A stretch of DNA of 64,000 nucleotides from UBA7236 sp964463165. GTDB lineage: Bacteria; Bacteroidota; Bacteroidia; Chitinophagales; BACL12. Within the stretch, counting starts at the first letter, position 1. Each line of letters starts with the position of its first letter. The notes beneath the pieces are model-generated. The model was not told the origin of the DNA. It searched no databases and worked only from the letters and a program-made list of their open reading frames with translations. The DNA lies in NCBI GenBank assembly GCA_964463165.1, contig CAYXBK010000021.1, positions 1 through 64,000 of the forward strand, in the 5' to 3' direction. A program made the position numbers and the translations under genes. Positions 16,982 through 25,757 of the stretch are shown in pieces.

Positions 16982-17557
16982 ATGCGAAAAGGAAGATTTA
17001 TTGCAGGGAATTTTTTATTGATATTTTGTGCGTGCTTGTTTTATTTTTTACAGCTGGACAGCGCTTATTCAACAACCGTATTTGATTATCTGTTCTATTG
17101 TTTTGCTATTATCGTTTTTTTTGTCTCGCTATTTTTAATTATACATCATTCCGGGATTAAATGGAGAAGAAAATATAGTTTGCTCTTTGCATCAGTCGTA
17201 ACGGCTCTTATTATTTCCATTTCATCAATCATTCAAAGTGAGAAATTAATGAACGCTGAAATTCTTTTTGAAGCAGTTGACAATGGTGATGGCATGGGTG
17301 GCGTAATCATCGTACTGAGAACTGATTCGACATATAAAATTGAAGACCTCGGCATGCTTGGCAATGATTATTATTATGGCAGCTACAAAATTTTGAAAGA
17401 CACATTAGTTTTAAACCCTCCCTCACCCAACGATTTGTTTGCAAGCGGCCGGTTTTTAATTACTACGGATACACTCTTCGAATTTGGTAACGAAGGCCAG
17501 TTAATTACAATTCCGGACTACACTTATGAAATTTTTTCAGGTGGTTCCAAGGATTGA
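16982..17557 (+). CDS. Membrane protein of unknown function
   Basis: 191 aa. Three hydrophobic segments (about 9-25, 33-55 and 66-82) are followed by a soluble C-terminal part of about 105 residues rich in D, G and Y (VDNGDGMGGVIIVLRTDSTYKI, GNDYYYGSYKILKDTLVLN). The soluble part has the look of a small beta domain and would lie on one side of the membrane. I recognise no family. It stands alone between ybaB and a convergent CoA-transferase gene. Confidence 0.65.
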   Translation: MRKGRFIAGNFLLIFCACLFYFLQLDSAYSTTVFDYLFYCFAIIVFFVSLFLIIHHSGIKWRRKYSLLFASVVTALIISISSIIQSEKLMNAEILFEAVDNGDGMGGVIIVLRTDSTYKIEDLGMLGNDYYYGSYKILKDTLVLNPPSPNDLFASGRFLITTDTLFEFGNEGQLITIPDYTYEIFSGGSKD

Positions 17558-17568
17558 TATTTTGTTTA

Positions 17569-17617
17569 TTTCCCACAAAGGCACTCAGAAAAATTGACTT
17601 TGCGTCTTTGCGGGAAA
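17569..17617. repeat. Inverted repeat between convergent genes
   Basis: TTTCCCACAAAG (17569-17580) and CTTTGCGGGAAA (17606-17617) pair with one mismatch around a 25-base loop. It lies between two convergent stops and uses the same CAAAG/CTTTGCG words as other intergenic spacers in the window; it may terminate transcription both ways. Confidence 0.6.
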
Positions 17618-17621
17618 CCAA

Positions 17622-18665
17622 TTATTTTATTTTGAAAATCGCAGTCTTCACTCTCTTCCCCGCCTCATCTTCCAAAATTAATTTCTTCGCGGCATCCATC
17701 TCAAATAATTCCTTCATATTTCTGATGAGCCCGACGGGGATTTTATTTTTATTGCAGAGATCCATAAATTCCTCGCCGTTTAAATTTTCAGACTTTTCTT
17801 TAATTATGTCGAATAATTCTTTGCGATTGATGACCCGGTTTTTATTTGAAGAAAATTTATCATCTCCCGCCAATTCTTCGCATTGCAATATTTTACACAG
17901 GCCGGCGAATTGTTTATCTGTTCCGATTGCAAGAACAATATATTTGTTATCGTTGAATTGCAATACTTCCCCATAAGGCGCAATATTCGGATGCAATGAT
18001 CCGGAAGGCTGCGGAATTGCACCTGTCATTAAATAATTGCTCGCCTGATTTGCAAGCGATGCAACAGCCGCATCAAATAAGGATACACTCACTTCGCTTC
18101 CTTCACCTGTTTTTAATTTATGAATATATGCAGCCAAAATTCCTTCCTTCATCTGATGCGCTGCAAACAGATCAACAATTGCAACCGGGATTTTCAACGG
18201 GCCAGAATTTTCATCTCCATTCATAAACATCCAGCCTGTTTCTGCCTGCAAAACAACATCATAAGCAACTCTCTCGTCATCAAATCCGGTTAGCCGGGCA
18301 TAGATCAGATCAGGTTTTAATTTTTTCAGATCTGCATATGTCAGTTTGAATTTTTCCGCATCGCCATCTTTCCAGTTTGCAATTAAAATATCTGTGGTTT
18401 TTATGATCTCGTGTAATTGTCTGATTGCATCTGAATCTCCGATATCCAGAAACAAATGCTGCTTGCCCCAGTTTGCGGATGCAAAATAAGATGAACCCGG
18501 ATGCGCAGGATCTTCACCTGATAATTTCCAATGACGTGTCATATCCCCTCCGGTATGCGGATTTTCAATCTTGATCACCTGTGCACCCAATTCAGCAAAA
18601 AACATCCCGACGGCAGGGCCGGCAAGCACGCCGGCAAGTTCTATCACTTTCAGATTCTGAAACAT
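17622..18665 (-). CDS. CaiB/BaiF-type (class III) CoA-transferase
   Basis: 347 aa from the ATG at 18665, which starts the usual MFQNLKVIELAGVLAGP. The Rossmann-like N-terminus with GAQVIKIENP is standard. D165 (VAIVDLFAAH) is at the position of the catalytic aspartate that forms the acyl-aspartyl anhydride in formyl-CoA transferase. The family moves CoA between carboxylic acids. It is somewhat shorter than the typical 380-400 aa. Substrate unknown; no beta-oxidation genes are adjacent. Cytoplasmic dimer by family. Confidence 0.88.
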   Translation of the reverse strand: MFQNLKVIELAGVLAGPAVGMFFAELGAQVIKIENPHTGGDMTRHWKLSGEDPAHPGSSYFASANWGKQHLFLDIGDSDAIRQLHEIIKTTDILIANWKDGDAEKFKLTYADLKKLKPDLIYARLTGFDDERVAYDVVLQAETGWMFMNGDENSGPLKIPVAIVDLFAAHQMKEGILAAYIHKLKTGEGSEVSVSLFDAAVASLANQASNYLMTGAIPQPSGSLHPNIAPYGEVLQFNDNKYIVLAIGTDKQFAGLCKILQCEELAGDDKFSSNKNRVINRKELFDIIKEKSENLNGEEFMDLCNKNKIPVGLIRNMKELFEMDAAKKLILEDEAGKRVKTAIFKIK

Positions 18666-18747
18666 CAGACAAAAATAAACATGCAAAAAACAATATCCTG
18701 CACTCTTATTCGTCGAAACTTTTTATTCACCAGTTTGTTTCACGATC

Positions 18748-19971
18748 ATGCATTCAAGAGTATTCTTTTTTTTCGCCTTTGTATTTGGAATTGAGTTATA
18801 TGCATTTCAGGCATTCGCAACAATCACCGGAAATGCACCGTTGCTGGCACCGGTATATTTTGCAATTACAGGGATCATCGTACTGAGCGTAATTATTTAT
18901 TTTAATTTCAATTTACGGGAAAGACTGCGCATTCCGAGGCAATTATTAATGGCGAATTTCTTTCTTTTATTTATTCCAAAATTTTTTATCGGTCTGTTTT
19001 TATTGATTGAAGATATTGTCCGCCTGCTAAAAACTGCTATCAATTTGATTGGAGGTGATGCGGTGCATTTCGGCCTTGCCCGTTCAATTACCTGGGACTG
19101 GATTGCGGTTGGCTTCACCGGATTCATAATGATCGTATTTGTATACGGTGCATTATTCAACGTATATAATTATAAATTGCGCAAAGTGCATCTCAAACTC
19201 GTAAAATTACCGAAGGCATTCAATGGATTAAAAGTGGTGCAGATCTCTGACATTCATTCAGGAAGTTTATCAGATAAAAAAGCGGTGCAGAAAGCAGTTG
19301 ATCAAATAAATAAAACAGCACCGGATCTGATATTTTTTACCGGCGACCTGGTAAATAATATTGCAGTTGAAGCGCTTGAGTTTGTAGATATTTTTGCGCA
19401 ATTGAAAGCAAAGCATGGCGTTTATTCAATTCTCGGCAACCATGATTACGGTGACTATATGCTCTGGAACAATGAGGAAGAAAAAATAAAAAATCTCGAT
19501 CATTTAAAATCATTGCATCAGAAAATGGGATGGCGCTTATTATTAAATGAGCATGTGCAAATTGAACAGGATGGTGAAAAAATAATTGTTGCCGGTGTAG
19601 AGAACTGGAGCGCCCGCGGCAGATTTCATTCCTATGGTAAACTGGAAAATGCTTTGCACGGCATTCAGGATGCATTTACGGTTTTATTATTATCACACGA
19701 CCCTTCACATTGGGAAGCGGAAATTCTTGAACATCCGTCTAAAGTGGATATCACGTTTTCCGGACATACACATGGAATGCAGTTTGGTTTTGAATTCTGG
19801 AAATTAAAATGGAGCCCGGTAAAATATTTTTATAAACAATGGGCAGGTTTATATGAAAACGCAGGTCAATTTCTTTATGTGAACAGAGGTTTTGGTGTGA
19901 TCGGTTATCCCGGAAGAGTCGGAATATTGCCTGAGATCACATTATTTACTTTGCTTTCGGATGAAGCATAA
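18748..19971 (+). CDS. Membrane-bound metallophosphoesterase (YkuE-like)
   Basis: 407 aa. Four hydrophobic segments in the first ~140 residues (about 5-20, 33-52, 68-88 and 118-140), then a calcineurin-type phosphoesterase domain. The full metal set is present: D168-x-H170 (SDIHSG), D200 (TGDLV), N231-H232 (GNHDYG), H317 (LLSHDP) and H340-x-H342 (GHTHG). The arrangement matches YkuE-type enzymes, some of which act on UDP-diacylglucosamine-like or other membrane phosphoesters; the substrate here is unknown. DinB follows after 17 bases. Confidence 0.9.
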   Translation: MHSRVFFFFAFVFGIELYAFQAFATITGNAPLLAPVYFAITGIIVLSVIIYFNFNLRERLRIPRQLLMANFFLLFIPKFFIGLFLLIEDIVRLLKTAINLIGGDAVHFGLARSITWDWIAVGFTGFIMIVFVYGALFNVYNYKLRKVHLKLVKLPKAFNGLKVVQISDIHSGSLSDKKAVQKAVDQINKTAPDLIFFTGDLVNNIAVEALEFVDIFAQLKAKHGVYSILGNHDYGDYMLWNNEEEKIKNLDHLKSLHQKMGWRLLLNEHVQIEQDGEKIIVAGVENWSARGRFHSYGKLENALHGIQDAFTVLLLSHDPSHWEAEILEHPSKVDITFSGHTHGMQFGFEFWKLKWSPVKYFYKQWAGLYENAGQFLYVNRGFGVIGYPGRVGILPEITLFTLLSDEA

Positions 19972-19988
19972 ATTATCTTCACCTCCAT

Positions 19989-20537
19989 ATGCTACCTGAA
20001 TTACAAACTGCATTTTCAAAACTTGAATTACATATAACAGAACTGATCAGTACCACCGCTAAACTGCAAGCCGCCGATTTTAACTGTTCACCCGGAAAAG
20101 GTAAATGGAGCTGCGGTCAGATTATGGAACATCTGCACCTCTCATTTTCCGGAACAAATCGCTATCTCCAAAAAAAATTGCAGTATCCTGAAACCTTCAC
20201 GCAAAACAGGATTATGGCATTCCTCAGATCCAAAACACTCACGTTTTTTCTCTTATCCGATATCAAACTGAAAGCGCCCGAACGTCTGGAAGTAAAGCAG
20301 GAAATTATTGATTTCCGGTTAGTTTCCGAACAATTAAAGGAACAGACAGCCATACTGAAAAACATCCTTGACGGGTTTCCCCCTGCACTCAGGCACAAGA
20401 ATGTTTTCCGCCACCCGATTGTTGGACTGCTTACAATCAGGCAAACCGTGCAATTTATGGATGTACATCTTGTGCACCATGGCAAGCAGATCGATGCGAT
20501 CATAAAAAATATGCAGCTTTCCTACCAACCGCAGTAA
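19989..20537 (+). CDS. DinB-like superfamily protein
   Basis: 182 aa four-helix bundle. Metal-binding histidines are at H48 (QIMEHLHLS) and in the DVHLVHHGKQI stretch (H160/H163/H164). WSCGQIMEHL and the closing helix HHGKQIDAI are typical of DinB_2 members such as bacillithiol-S-transferase-like proteins. The precise thiol or substrate is unknown. Cytoplasmic. It sits 17 bases after the metallophosphoesterase and 56 before the desaturase. Confidence 0.85.
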   Translation: MLPELQTAFSKLELHITELISTTAKLQAADFNCSPGKGKWSCGQIMEHLHLSFSGTNRYLQKKLQYPETFTQNRIMAFLRSKTLTFFLLSDIKLKAPERLEVKQEIIDFRLVSEQLKEQTAILKNILDGFPPALRHKNVFRHPIVGLLTIRQTVQFMDVHLVHHGKQIDAIIKNMQLSYQPQ

Positions 20538-20593
20538 AAACACATAACTTTGCAATCGTTTAAAAAAGTCTTTTCGTAAATTTTAGAAATAAC

Positions 20594-21340
20594 ATGAGCA
20601 TCCTGATCTTGTTTTTTATTATTCACTGGTATTTATCTCTTTTTTGTCAGACATTTTTTCTTCATCGTTATGCCGCTCACGGCATGTTTACGATGAACAA
20701 GGGATGGGAGAAATTCTTTTATATTTTCACATGGATCACACAGGGATCATCTTATTTGAGCCCGTATGCATACGGTGTACTCCATCGCTTGCACCATGCA
20801 TTTGCAGATACGGAGAAGGATCCGCATTCACCGAAATATTCAAACGGATTATTTCCGCTGATGGTGAAAACAAAAAAGATTTATGCAGATATCAATAATG
20901 AAACTGCTCAGGTAGATCCTAAATTCATGAAGAATTTACCATTCTGGCGTTCCTTCGATCATTTTGCAAGCAGTTATGCTGTGCGCATTATGTGGGGTGT
21001 TTTATATTTTATTTTTTATCTCGCATTTGCAACACAATGGTGGATGTGGATCTTATTTCCGATCACCTGTTTAATGGGCCCGGTACATGGTGCGATCATA
21101 AATTATTTTGCGCATAAATACGGTTACCGCAATTTTGAAATGGAAGATACTTCTAAAAACTTTCTGCCGGTTGATGTATTAATGATGGGAGAAAGTTATC
21201 ATAATAATCATCATAAATTATTATCACGTCCGAATTTTGGTGTGCGCTGGTTTGAATTTGACCCGACGTATCCCGTCATTCAATTTCTCAACTGGACAAA
21301 AGTGATACGCCTTCGCAAAGAGCCGTTGATAATCGGATAA
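20594..21340 (+). CDS. Membrane fatty acid desaturase (acyl-CoA desaturase type)
   Basis: 248 aa with several membrane helices. Three histidine boxes are visible: H24-RYAA-H29, H64-RL-H67-H68 and H203-NN-H206-H207 (ESYHNNHH), with supporting histidines H165 and H174. This is the di-iron arrangement of stearoyl-CoA/acyl-lipid desaturases, which introduce a cis double bond into fatty acyl chains at the cytoplasmic membrane. It is shorter than the usual ~300 aa at the N-terminus, starting one helix later. It is probably involved in membrane fluidity. Confidence 0.9.
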   Translation: MSILILFFIIHWYLSLFCQTFFLHRYAAHGMFTMNKGWEKFFYIFTWITQGSSYLSPYAYGVLHRLHHAFADTEKDPHSPKYSNGLFPLMVKTKKIYADINNETAQVDPKFMKNLPFWRSFDHFASSYAVRIMWGVLYFIFYLAFATQWWMWILFPITCLMGPVHGAIINYFAHKYGYRNFEMEDTSKNFLPVDVLMMGESYHNNHHKLLSRPNFGVRWFEFDPTYPVIQFLNWTKVIRLRKEPLIIG

Positions 21341-21361
21341 ACCTGTAAAAAAGTGATTGTC

Positions 21362-21382
21362 ATCCCTGGTCAGATCCGGGAT
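21362..21382. repeat. Diverged REP palindrome
   Basis: ATCCCTGG, then TCAGAT, then CCGGGAT form an imperfect hairpin with the same core (GGTCAG..CCGG) as the element at 14537-14557. It follows the desaturase stop and may act as its terminator. Preceding bases TTGTC match the GTC flank of the other copy. Confidence 0.6.
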
Positions 21383-21440
21383 CTTTATTGATGCTCCATC
21401 AACCTCCGGCACAAGAACTGTCTGCATTTAAGCGTTTCCT

Positions 21441-24400
21441 GTGTACCGCTTAACTTTACAAAAAAACAGGGGCCTTATTTCAGTCTGCAAGTATAAAATA
21501 CTATTGCCGTTCATCTGTTTTCTTTCATCGCTCTCTCTGCATGCTCAAAGCAGTAATGAAAGAATTCGCTCCATTATTCTGAAAAATGATTCAACACAAA
21601 TTGATACACTCAGTATTATTCCGAATTCGGAAATTCTGATCGCATATGCAAATGGTTCGGTGGTGTATTACCTCGTGAAGCCATATGAAATGCGCTATTT
21701 CGATGCTCTGCTTTTATGGAGGGGTGCATTTCCCGATTCAGTTGTTATATCTTACAAAGTATTTCCTGTTCAGCTTACAAAAGCATATTATAATAAAGAT
21801 CCGGATAAATACGACAGCGCCGCAATAAATCTGGCACCTTATACAATTCAGGCGGGTACAAAAAATCCATACCTTGATTTCGACGGACTGGATTATTCAG
21901 GAAGTTTTGCGAGAGGGATCACATTCGGAAATAATCAGGATGTGGTTGTGAATTCAACATTTAATTTGCAGATGAGCGGCAAATTGCAAAACGATGTGGA
22001 AGTGAGTGCCTCTATCACCGATAATAATATCCCGATTCAGCCGGAAGGCAATACACAGCAATTGCAGGAATTTGATAAAATATTTATCCGTTTATCTAAA
22101 GGCGGTCAGTCGTTAACGATGGGAGATTTTGAAATTTACCGGCCCGATTCTTATTTCATGAATTTCTACAAAAAATTGCAGGGAGGAAGTTATGCCGGCT
22201 CATTTGATCTGCCGGGAAATACGGTATTTAAAACCGGATTGAGCCTTGCATCTGCAAAAGGAATTTATGCCAAACAAAATCTCGCCGTTCTGGAAGGGAA
22301 TCAGGGGCCTTATAAATTAAAAGGAAATAACGGAGAAACATTTATTATCATTCTTGCAGGCACCGAACGTGTTTATATTGATGGTGAATTATTGGTACGC
22401 GGCGCAGAAAATGATTATGTGATCGATTACAATGCCAGCGAGATCACTTTCATGCCAGACCGCCTTATCACAAAAGACAAACGTGTTTCGATTGAATTTG
22501 AATATTCGGATAAAAATTATTTCCGCACGCTCGCATATACGAATAATCAATTCATAAGTGCGGATGAAAAACTGAAACTTTCTCTCAATATTTATTCAGA
22601 ACAGGACAGCAAAAATCAACCGATCGATCAGACTTTGACAGGAGAAGAAAGAAATATTTTAATTGCTGCAGGCGATTCGGTGCAGGATGCATTTACCTCG
22701 GGAATTGATACAATTGCTTTTGATGCCGGCAGGATCATGTACAAAATGGTCGACAGCCTTGGTTTTGATTCCGTATTTGTTTATTCAACCAGTCCTGATT
22801 CGGCAAAATATGTTTTATCCTTTACCGAGCTTGGATTAAATAAAGGAAATTATGTACAGAGCGCAACACTTGCAAACGGCAGAGTTTATAAATGGGTTGC
22901 ACCTGTTGACGGCATTTTGCAGGGAACCGCAGAGCCCGTTATTTTACTTGCGGCTCCGAAAAAAAATCAACTGATCACATTGGGAGGAGATTATACATTC
23001 AAAGAAAATCAAATCCTGCATTCGGAAATTGCACTTTCAAATAATGATATCAATACATTTTCAGAAAATGGAAATGCAGATAATGACGGCATTGCTGTGA
23101 GAAATGCCTATATCGCAAATTTTACATTAAACGACAGCAATACCATCTCCACAAATATAAATTATGAATTCGCCGGCATGCATTTTTTACCGCTTGAACG
23201 TTATCGTCCGGTGGAATTCAACCGCGACTGGAACATCTTATCACTTGAAAAAACAAATGAACATTATGCATCTGCGGGATTTATTTTTGATGCAGATAAT
23301 AAATGGAATATTGCGGTGCAGTCATCAGCATTTATCAGAGAGAATTATTACCAGGGATTTAAACAGGATATCACAACAAAATTTCAAACGGCGAATTGGG
23401 TGCTGCTTGCAGGCGGAAGTTATTTAAATTCGGATGCAGATACGATCGGCAGTAATTTCTTTCGGCCGAAGGCAGAAATCACGAAAATATTTCCTGCATT
23501 AAAAGGATGGAAAACCGGAATACAATATGAAGGTGAGCATAATCAGCTGTTTCAAACAAATGATTCTTTGATTACAGGAAGTTTCTATTATGACCAGTTC
23601 AAATATTTTCTTGGAAGTGCAGATACATCATCTAACCATTTTAATTTTGATATTTCACAGCGCAACGATCTCTTACCTTTGGAGGGAGTTTTCAGAAATG
23701 CAACAAAAGGAATTACCTATAATGCCGGTGGCGGTTTAACAAAGCATCCGAATAACAGGCTCACCTGGCAGGCAACTTACCGCACACTCGAAATTATTGA
23801 TACTTCTCTCACAATCCTCGAACCGGAAAAATCATTATTGAGCAGAATCCAGCACGGGCTTGTAATTAAAAAGGGACTCATCACATCAGATATTTTTTAT
23901 GAACTCGGTACAGGCCAGGAACCGAAAAAAGAATATACATTCGTGCAGGTGGAGCCGGGCCTCGGTGTGTATACCTGGAATGATTACAACGCAAACGGCA
24001 TTCAGGAATTAAATGAATTTGAAGTTTCGGTATTTGCAGATGAAGCAGATTTTATTCAGGTATTTGTTCCGACCGATGAATATATTCAATCCAATCTCAC
24101 CAATTTTAACTATTCGGTTGCACTGAATCCGAAAGTGATCTGGTATGATAAAAAAGGGCTCGAAGGGTTTTTGGGGAAATTTGCCGGCCAGTCTTCTTTA
24201 CAACTCGGGAAAAAAGTGATCGATGATAAATCGTTTGATGCTTATAATCCATTTGCCAAAATTGACGACAGCCTGCTGGTAAGTTCGAATGTATATTTTT
24301 TAAATACGGTGTTCTTCAATCGTTCTTCTTCTGTGTTTGGCGTGGATCTCAGTTATCTTGAAAATTTCAGTAAACAGGTAATAACAGTTGGTCCTGAAAG

Positions 24401-24926
24401 CCGTGGCAAAAACGAATATAAAATTGCAGGAAGATATAAGGTCATCAACCCGATTACCATAAATATGAATTATGTGAACGGAAGAAAATATCTTGTTTCG
24501 GAAGCCTTTGCAGATAAAAATTATACGCTTCCCTATTTTTCAATTGAACCGAAAATAAATTTTGTAAAGGGATCGGTATTTAAATTTTCAGGCTCCTACC
24601 AGTTTTTAAAAAGCAAAAATACGGAGGGAACGGAAGCACTCACAAATCATGAATTCACAACCGACATTCGATATAATGTATTATCGAAAAGCACCTTAAG
24701 TTCTAAAATTTCGTATATCAAAATAAATTTTACCGGTGTTGAAGATTCACCTGTCGGTTATGCCATGCTCGAAGGTTTGCAGAATGGAAATAATATTCTG
24801 TGGAATCTGAATTATGATAAAAAATTATCGCAGGTATTACAGCTTACAATTACATATGAAGGAAGAAAAACCGGCGATGCTCCTTTAACACATGTTGGGA
24901 AATTACAGATGCGGGCGTTGTTTTGA
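21441..24926 (+). CDS. SprA-like giant outer-membrane protein
   Basis: 1161 aa with a GTG start and a signal peptide ending LSLHAQ at about 36. The segment at about 150-230 (SFARGITFGNNQDVVVNS, then ASITDNNIPIQPEGNTQQ, then LQEFDKIFI) is strikingly similar to repeated blocks in SprA/Sov, the very large T9SS translocon barrel. VFIIILAGTERVYIDG-type strands and regular amphipathic beta segments continue to the C-terminal LQMRALF, ending in Phe. It is far shorter than SprA (about 2,400 aa), so it is a relative and not SprA itself. It would be an outer-membrane barrel; its role in secretion is inference. It stands alone, flanked by REP elements. Confidence 0.75.
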   Translation: MYRLTLQKNRGLISVCKYKILLPFICFLSSLSLHAQSSNERIRSIILKNDSTQIDTLSIIPNSEILIAYANGSVVYYLVKPYEMRYFDALLLWRGAFPDSVVISYKVFPVQLTKAYYNKDPDKYDSAAINLAPYTIQAGTKNPYLDFDGLDYSGSFARGITFGNNQDVVVNSTFNLQMSGKLQNDVEVSASITDNNIPIQPEGNTQQLQEFDKIFIRLSKGGQSLTMGDFEIYRPDSYFMNFYKKLQGGSYAGSFDLPGNTVFKTGLSLASAKGIYAKQNLAVLEGNQGPYKLKGNNGETFIIILAGTERVYIDGELLVRGAENDYVIDYNASEITFMPDRLITKDKRVSIEFEYSDKNYFRTLAYTNNQFISADEKLKLSLNIYSEQDSKNQPIDQTLTGEERNILIAAGDSVQDAFTSGIDTIAFDAGRIMYKMVDSLGFDSVFVYSTSPDSAKYVLSFTELGLNKGNYVQSATLANGRVYKWVAPVDGILQGTAEPVILLAAPKKNQLITLGGDYTFKENQILHSEIALSNNDINTFSENGNADNDGIAVRNAYIANFTLNDSNTISTNINYEFAGMHFLPLERYRPVEFNRDWNILSLEKTNEHYASAGFIFDADNKWNIAVQSSAFIRENYYQGFKQDITTKFQTANWVLLAGGSYLNSDADTIGSNFFRPKAEITKIFPALKGWKTGIQYEGEHNQLFQTNDSLITGSFYYDQFKYFLGSADTSSNHFNFDISQRNDLLPLEGVFRNATKGITYNAGGGLTKHPNNRLTWQATYRTLEIIDTSLTILEPEKSLLSRIQHGLVIKKGLITSDIFYELGTGQEPKKEYTFVQVEPGLGVYTWNDYNANGIQELNEFEVSVFADEADFIQVFVPTDEYIQSNLTNFNYSVALNPKVIWYDKKGLEGFLGKFAGQSSLQLGKKVIDDKSFDAYNPFAKIDDSLLVSSNVYFLNTVFFNRSSSVFGVDLSYLENFSKQVITVGPESRGKNEYKIAGRYKVINPITINMNYVNGRKYLVSEAFADKNYTLPYFSIEPKINFVKGSVFKFSGSYQFLKSKNTEGTEALTNHEFTTDIRYNVLSKSTLSSKISYIKINFTGVEDSPVGYAMLEGLQNGNNILWNLNYDKKLSQVLQLTITYEGRKTGDAPLTHVGKLQMRALF

Positions 24927-24963
24927 ATGCAATTCCAGGTTTAATAATTTTAATAACCCTTTT

Positions 24964-25034
24964 GTCATACTGAGCCTGCCGAAGGGCATCTTTCCTAAGT
25001 AAAAAATCGGGCGCATAAATGCGGTTCGACAAGC
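24964..25034. repeat. REP-like hairpin element
   Basis: GTCATACTGAGCCTGCCGAA (from 24964) and TTCGACAAGCTCACCGTGAC (to 25034) are imperfect inverted arms around a ~31-base AT-rich loop. The arms resemble the GTCATACTGAGC..TTCGACAAGCTCA palindromes common in many bacterial genomes. It lies between the SprA-like gene and the Crp-like regulator. The rest of the 24927-25105 spacer shows nothing. Confidence 0.75.
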
Positions 25035-25105
25035 TCACCGTGACTTTGCCGGCGGGGTGAAAAACGAACTGCTTACCATATCTCTTATTCTTATTTTTAC
25101 ATAAT

Positions 25106-25672
25106 ATGAACTTACTACAATTCTTCCAACTCTTTCACAATCTCAGTGAAGAAGATTATCATTTGATAACAGAAAATTTTGAATCAAGGTCTTTTAAAAA
25201 AAATGATTTTATCACCATACCCGGTCAGGTACAGAAAGAAATTTATTTTGTGGAGAAAGGCACGCAGATGTCGTATTTTGAAAATGAGGATAAAATTCAT
25301 GTGATCGCTTTTACCTATCCGCCGAATATATCTGCAATACCCGATTCATTCTATTTTCAATCGCCTTCAAACTACTATTTAAAATGCCTAACCGATTCGG
25401 AAATGCAATACCTGCATTTTGATACGATCAATAAATTATTTGATCAATCGCAGGAAATTGAAAGATTGTTTCGCAAAATGACGGAAGCAGTGCTTGCGGG
25501 AATAATCAACCGCCACACCGAATTGCAAACACTGAGTATGGAAGAGCGCTTTAAATCATTTTGTAAACGCAGTCCGCAATTATTGCAGCTTGTGCCGCAT
25601 AAATATATTGCCTCTTACCTCGGCATTGATTCAACCAATTTCAGCAAACTCTTTAATTCGGTGAAGATCTGA
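25106..25672 (+). CDS. Crp/Fnr-family transcriptional regulator
   Basis: 188 aa. An N-terminal cyclic-nucleotide-binding-like beta roll (residues ~15-120; FKKNDFITIPGQVQKEIYFVEKG is the typical lead-in) joins a short C-terminal HTH region (HKYIASYLGIDSTNFSKLFNSV). In this Bacteroidota subgroup the ligand is usually unknown and the classic cAMP residues are missing. A double inverted repeat lies just after its stop and before the alpha/beta hydrolase gene, 85 bases downstream, which it may regulate. Confidence 0.85.
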   Translation: MNLLQFFQLFHNLSEEDYHLITENFESRSFKKNDFITIPGQVQKEIYFVEKGTQMSYFENEDKIHVIAFTYPPNISAIPDSFYFQSPSNYYLKCLTDSEMQYLHFDTINKLFDQSQEIERLFRKMTEAVLAGIINRHTELQTLSMEERFKSFCKRSPQLLQLVPHKYIASYLGIDSTNFSKLFNSVKI

Positions 25673-25682
25673 AATTCAGTCA

Positions 25683-25710
25683 ATACCAAAATAAATTTGG
25701 TATAGACCAA
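25683..25710 (+). promoter_or_regulatory. Overlapping inverted repeats, possible operator
   Basis: ATACCAAA (25683-25690) and TTTGGTAT (25696-25703) form a perfect 8-bp inverted repeat with a 5-base spacer. TTGGT (25697-25701) pairs a second time with ACCAA (25706-25710). The site lies between the Crp-like regulator and the hydrolase start at 25758. It could be an operator for the regulator or a weak hairpin; no T-run follows. Confidence 0.4.
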
Positions 25711-25757
25711 GAATTGATATTCTTCAGGGCCGTTGCTTTGCATTAAAATTTACTGCA

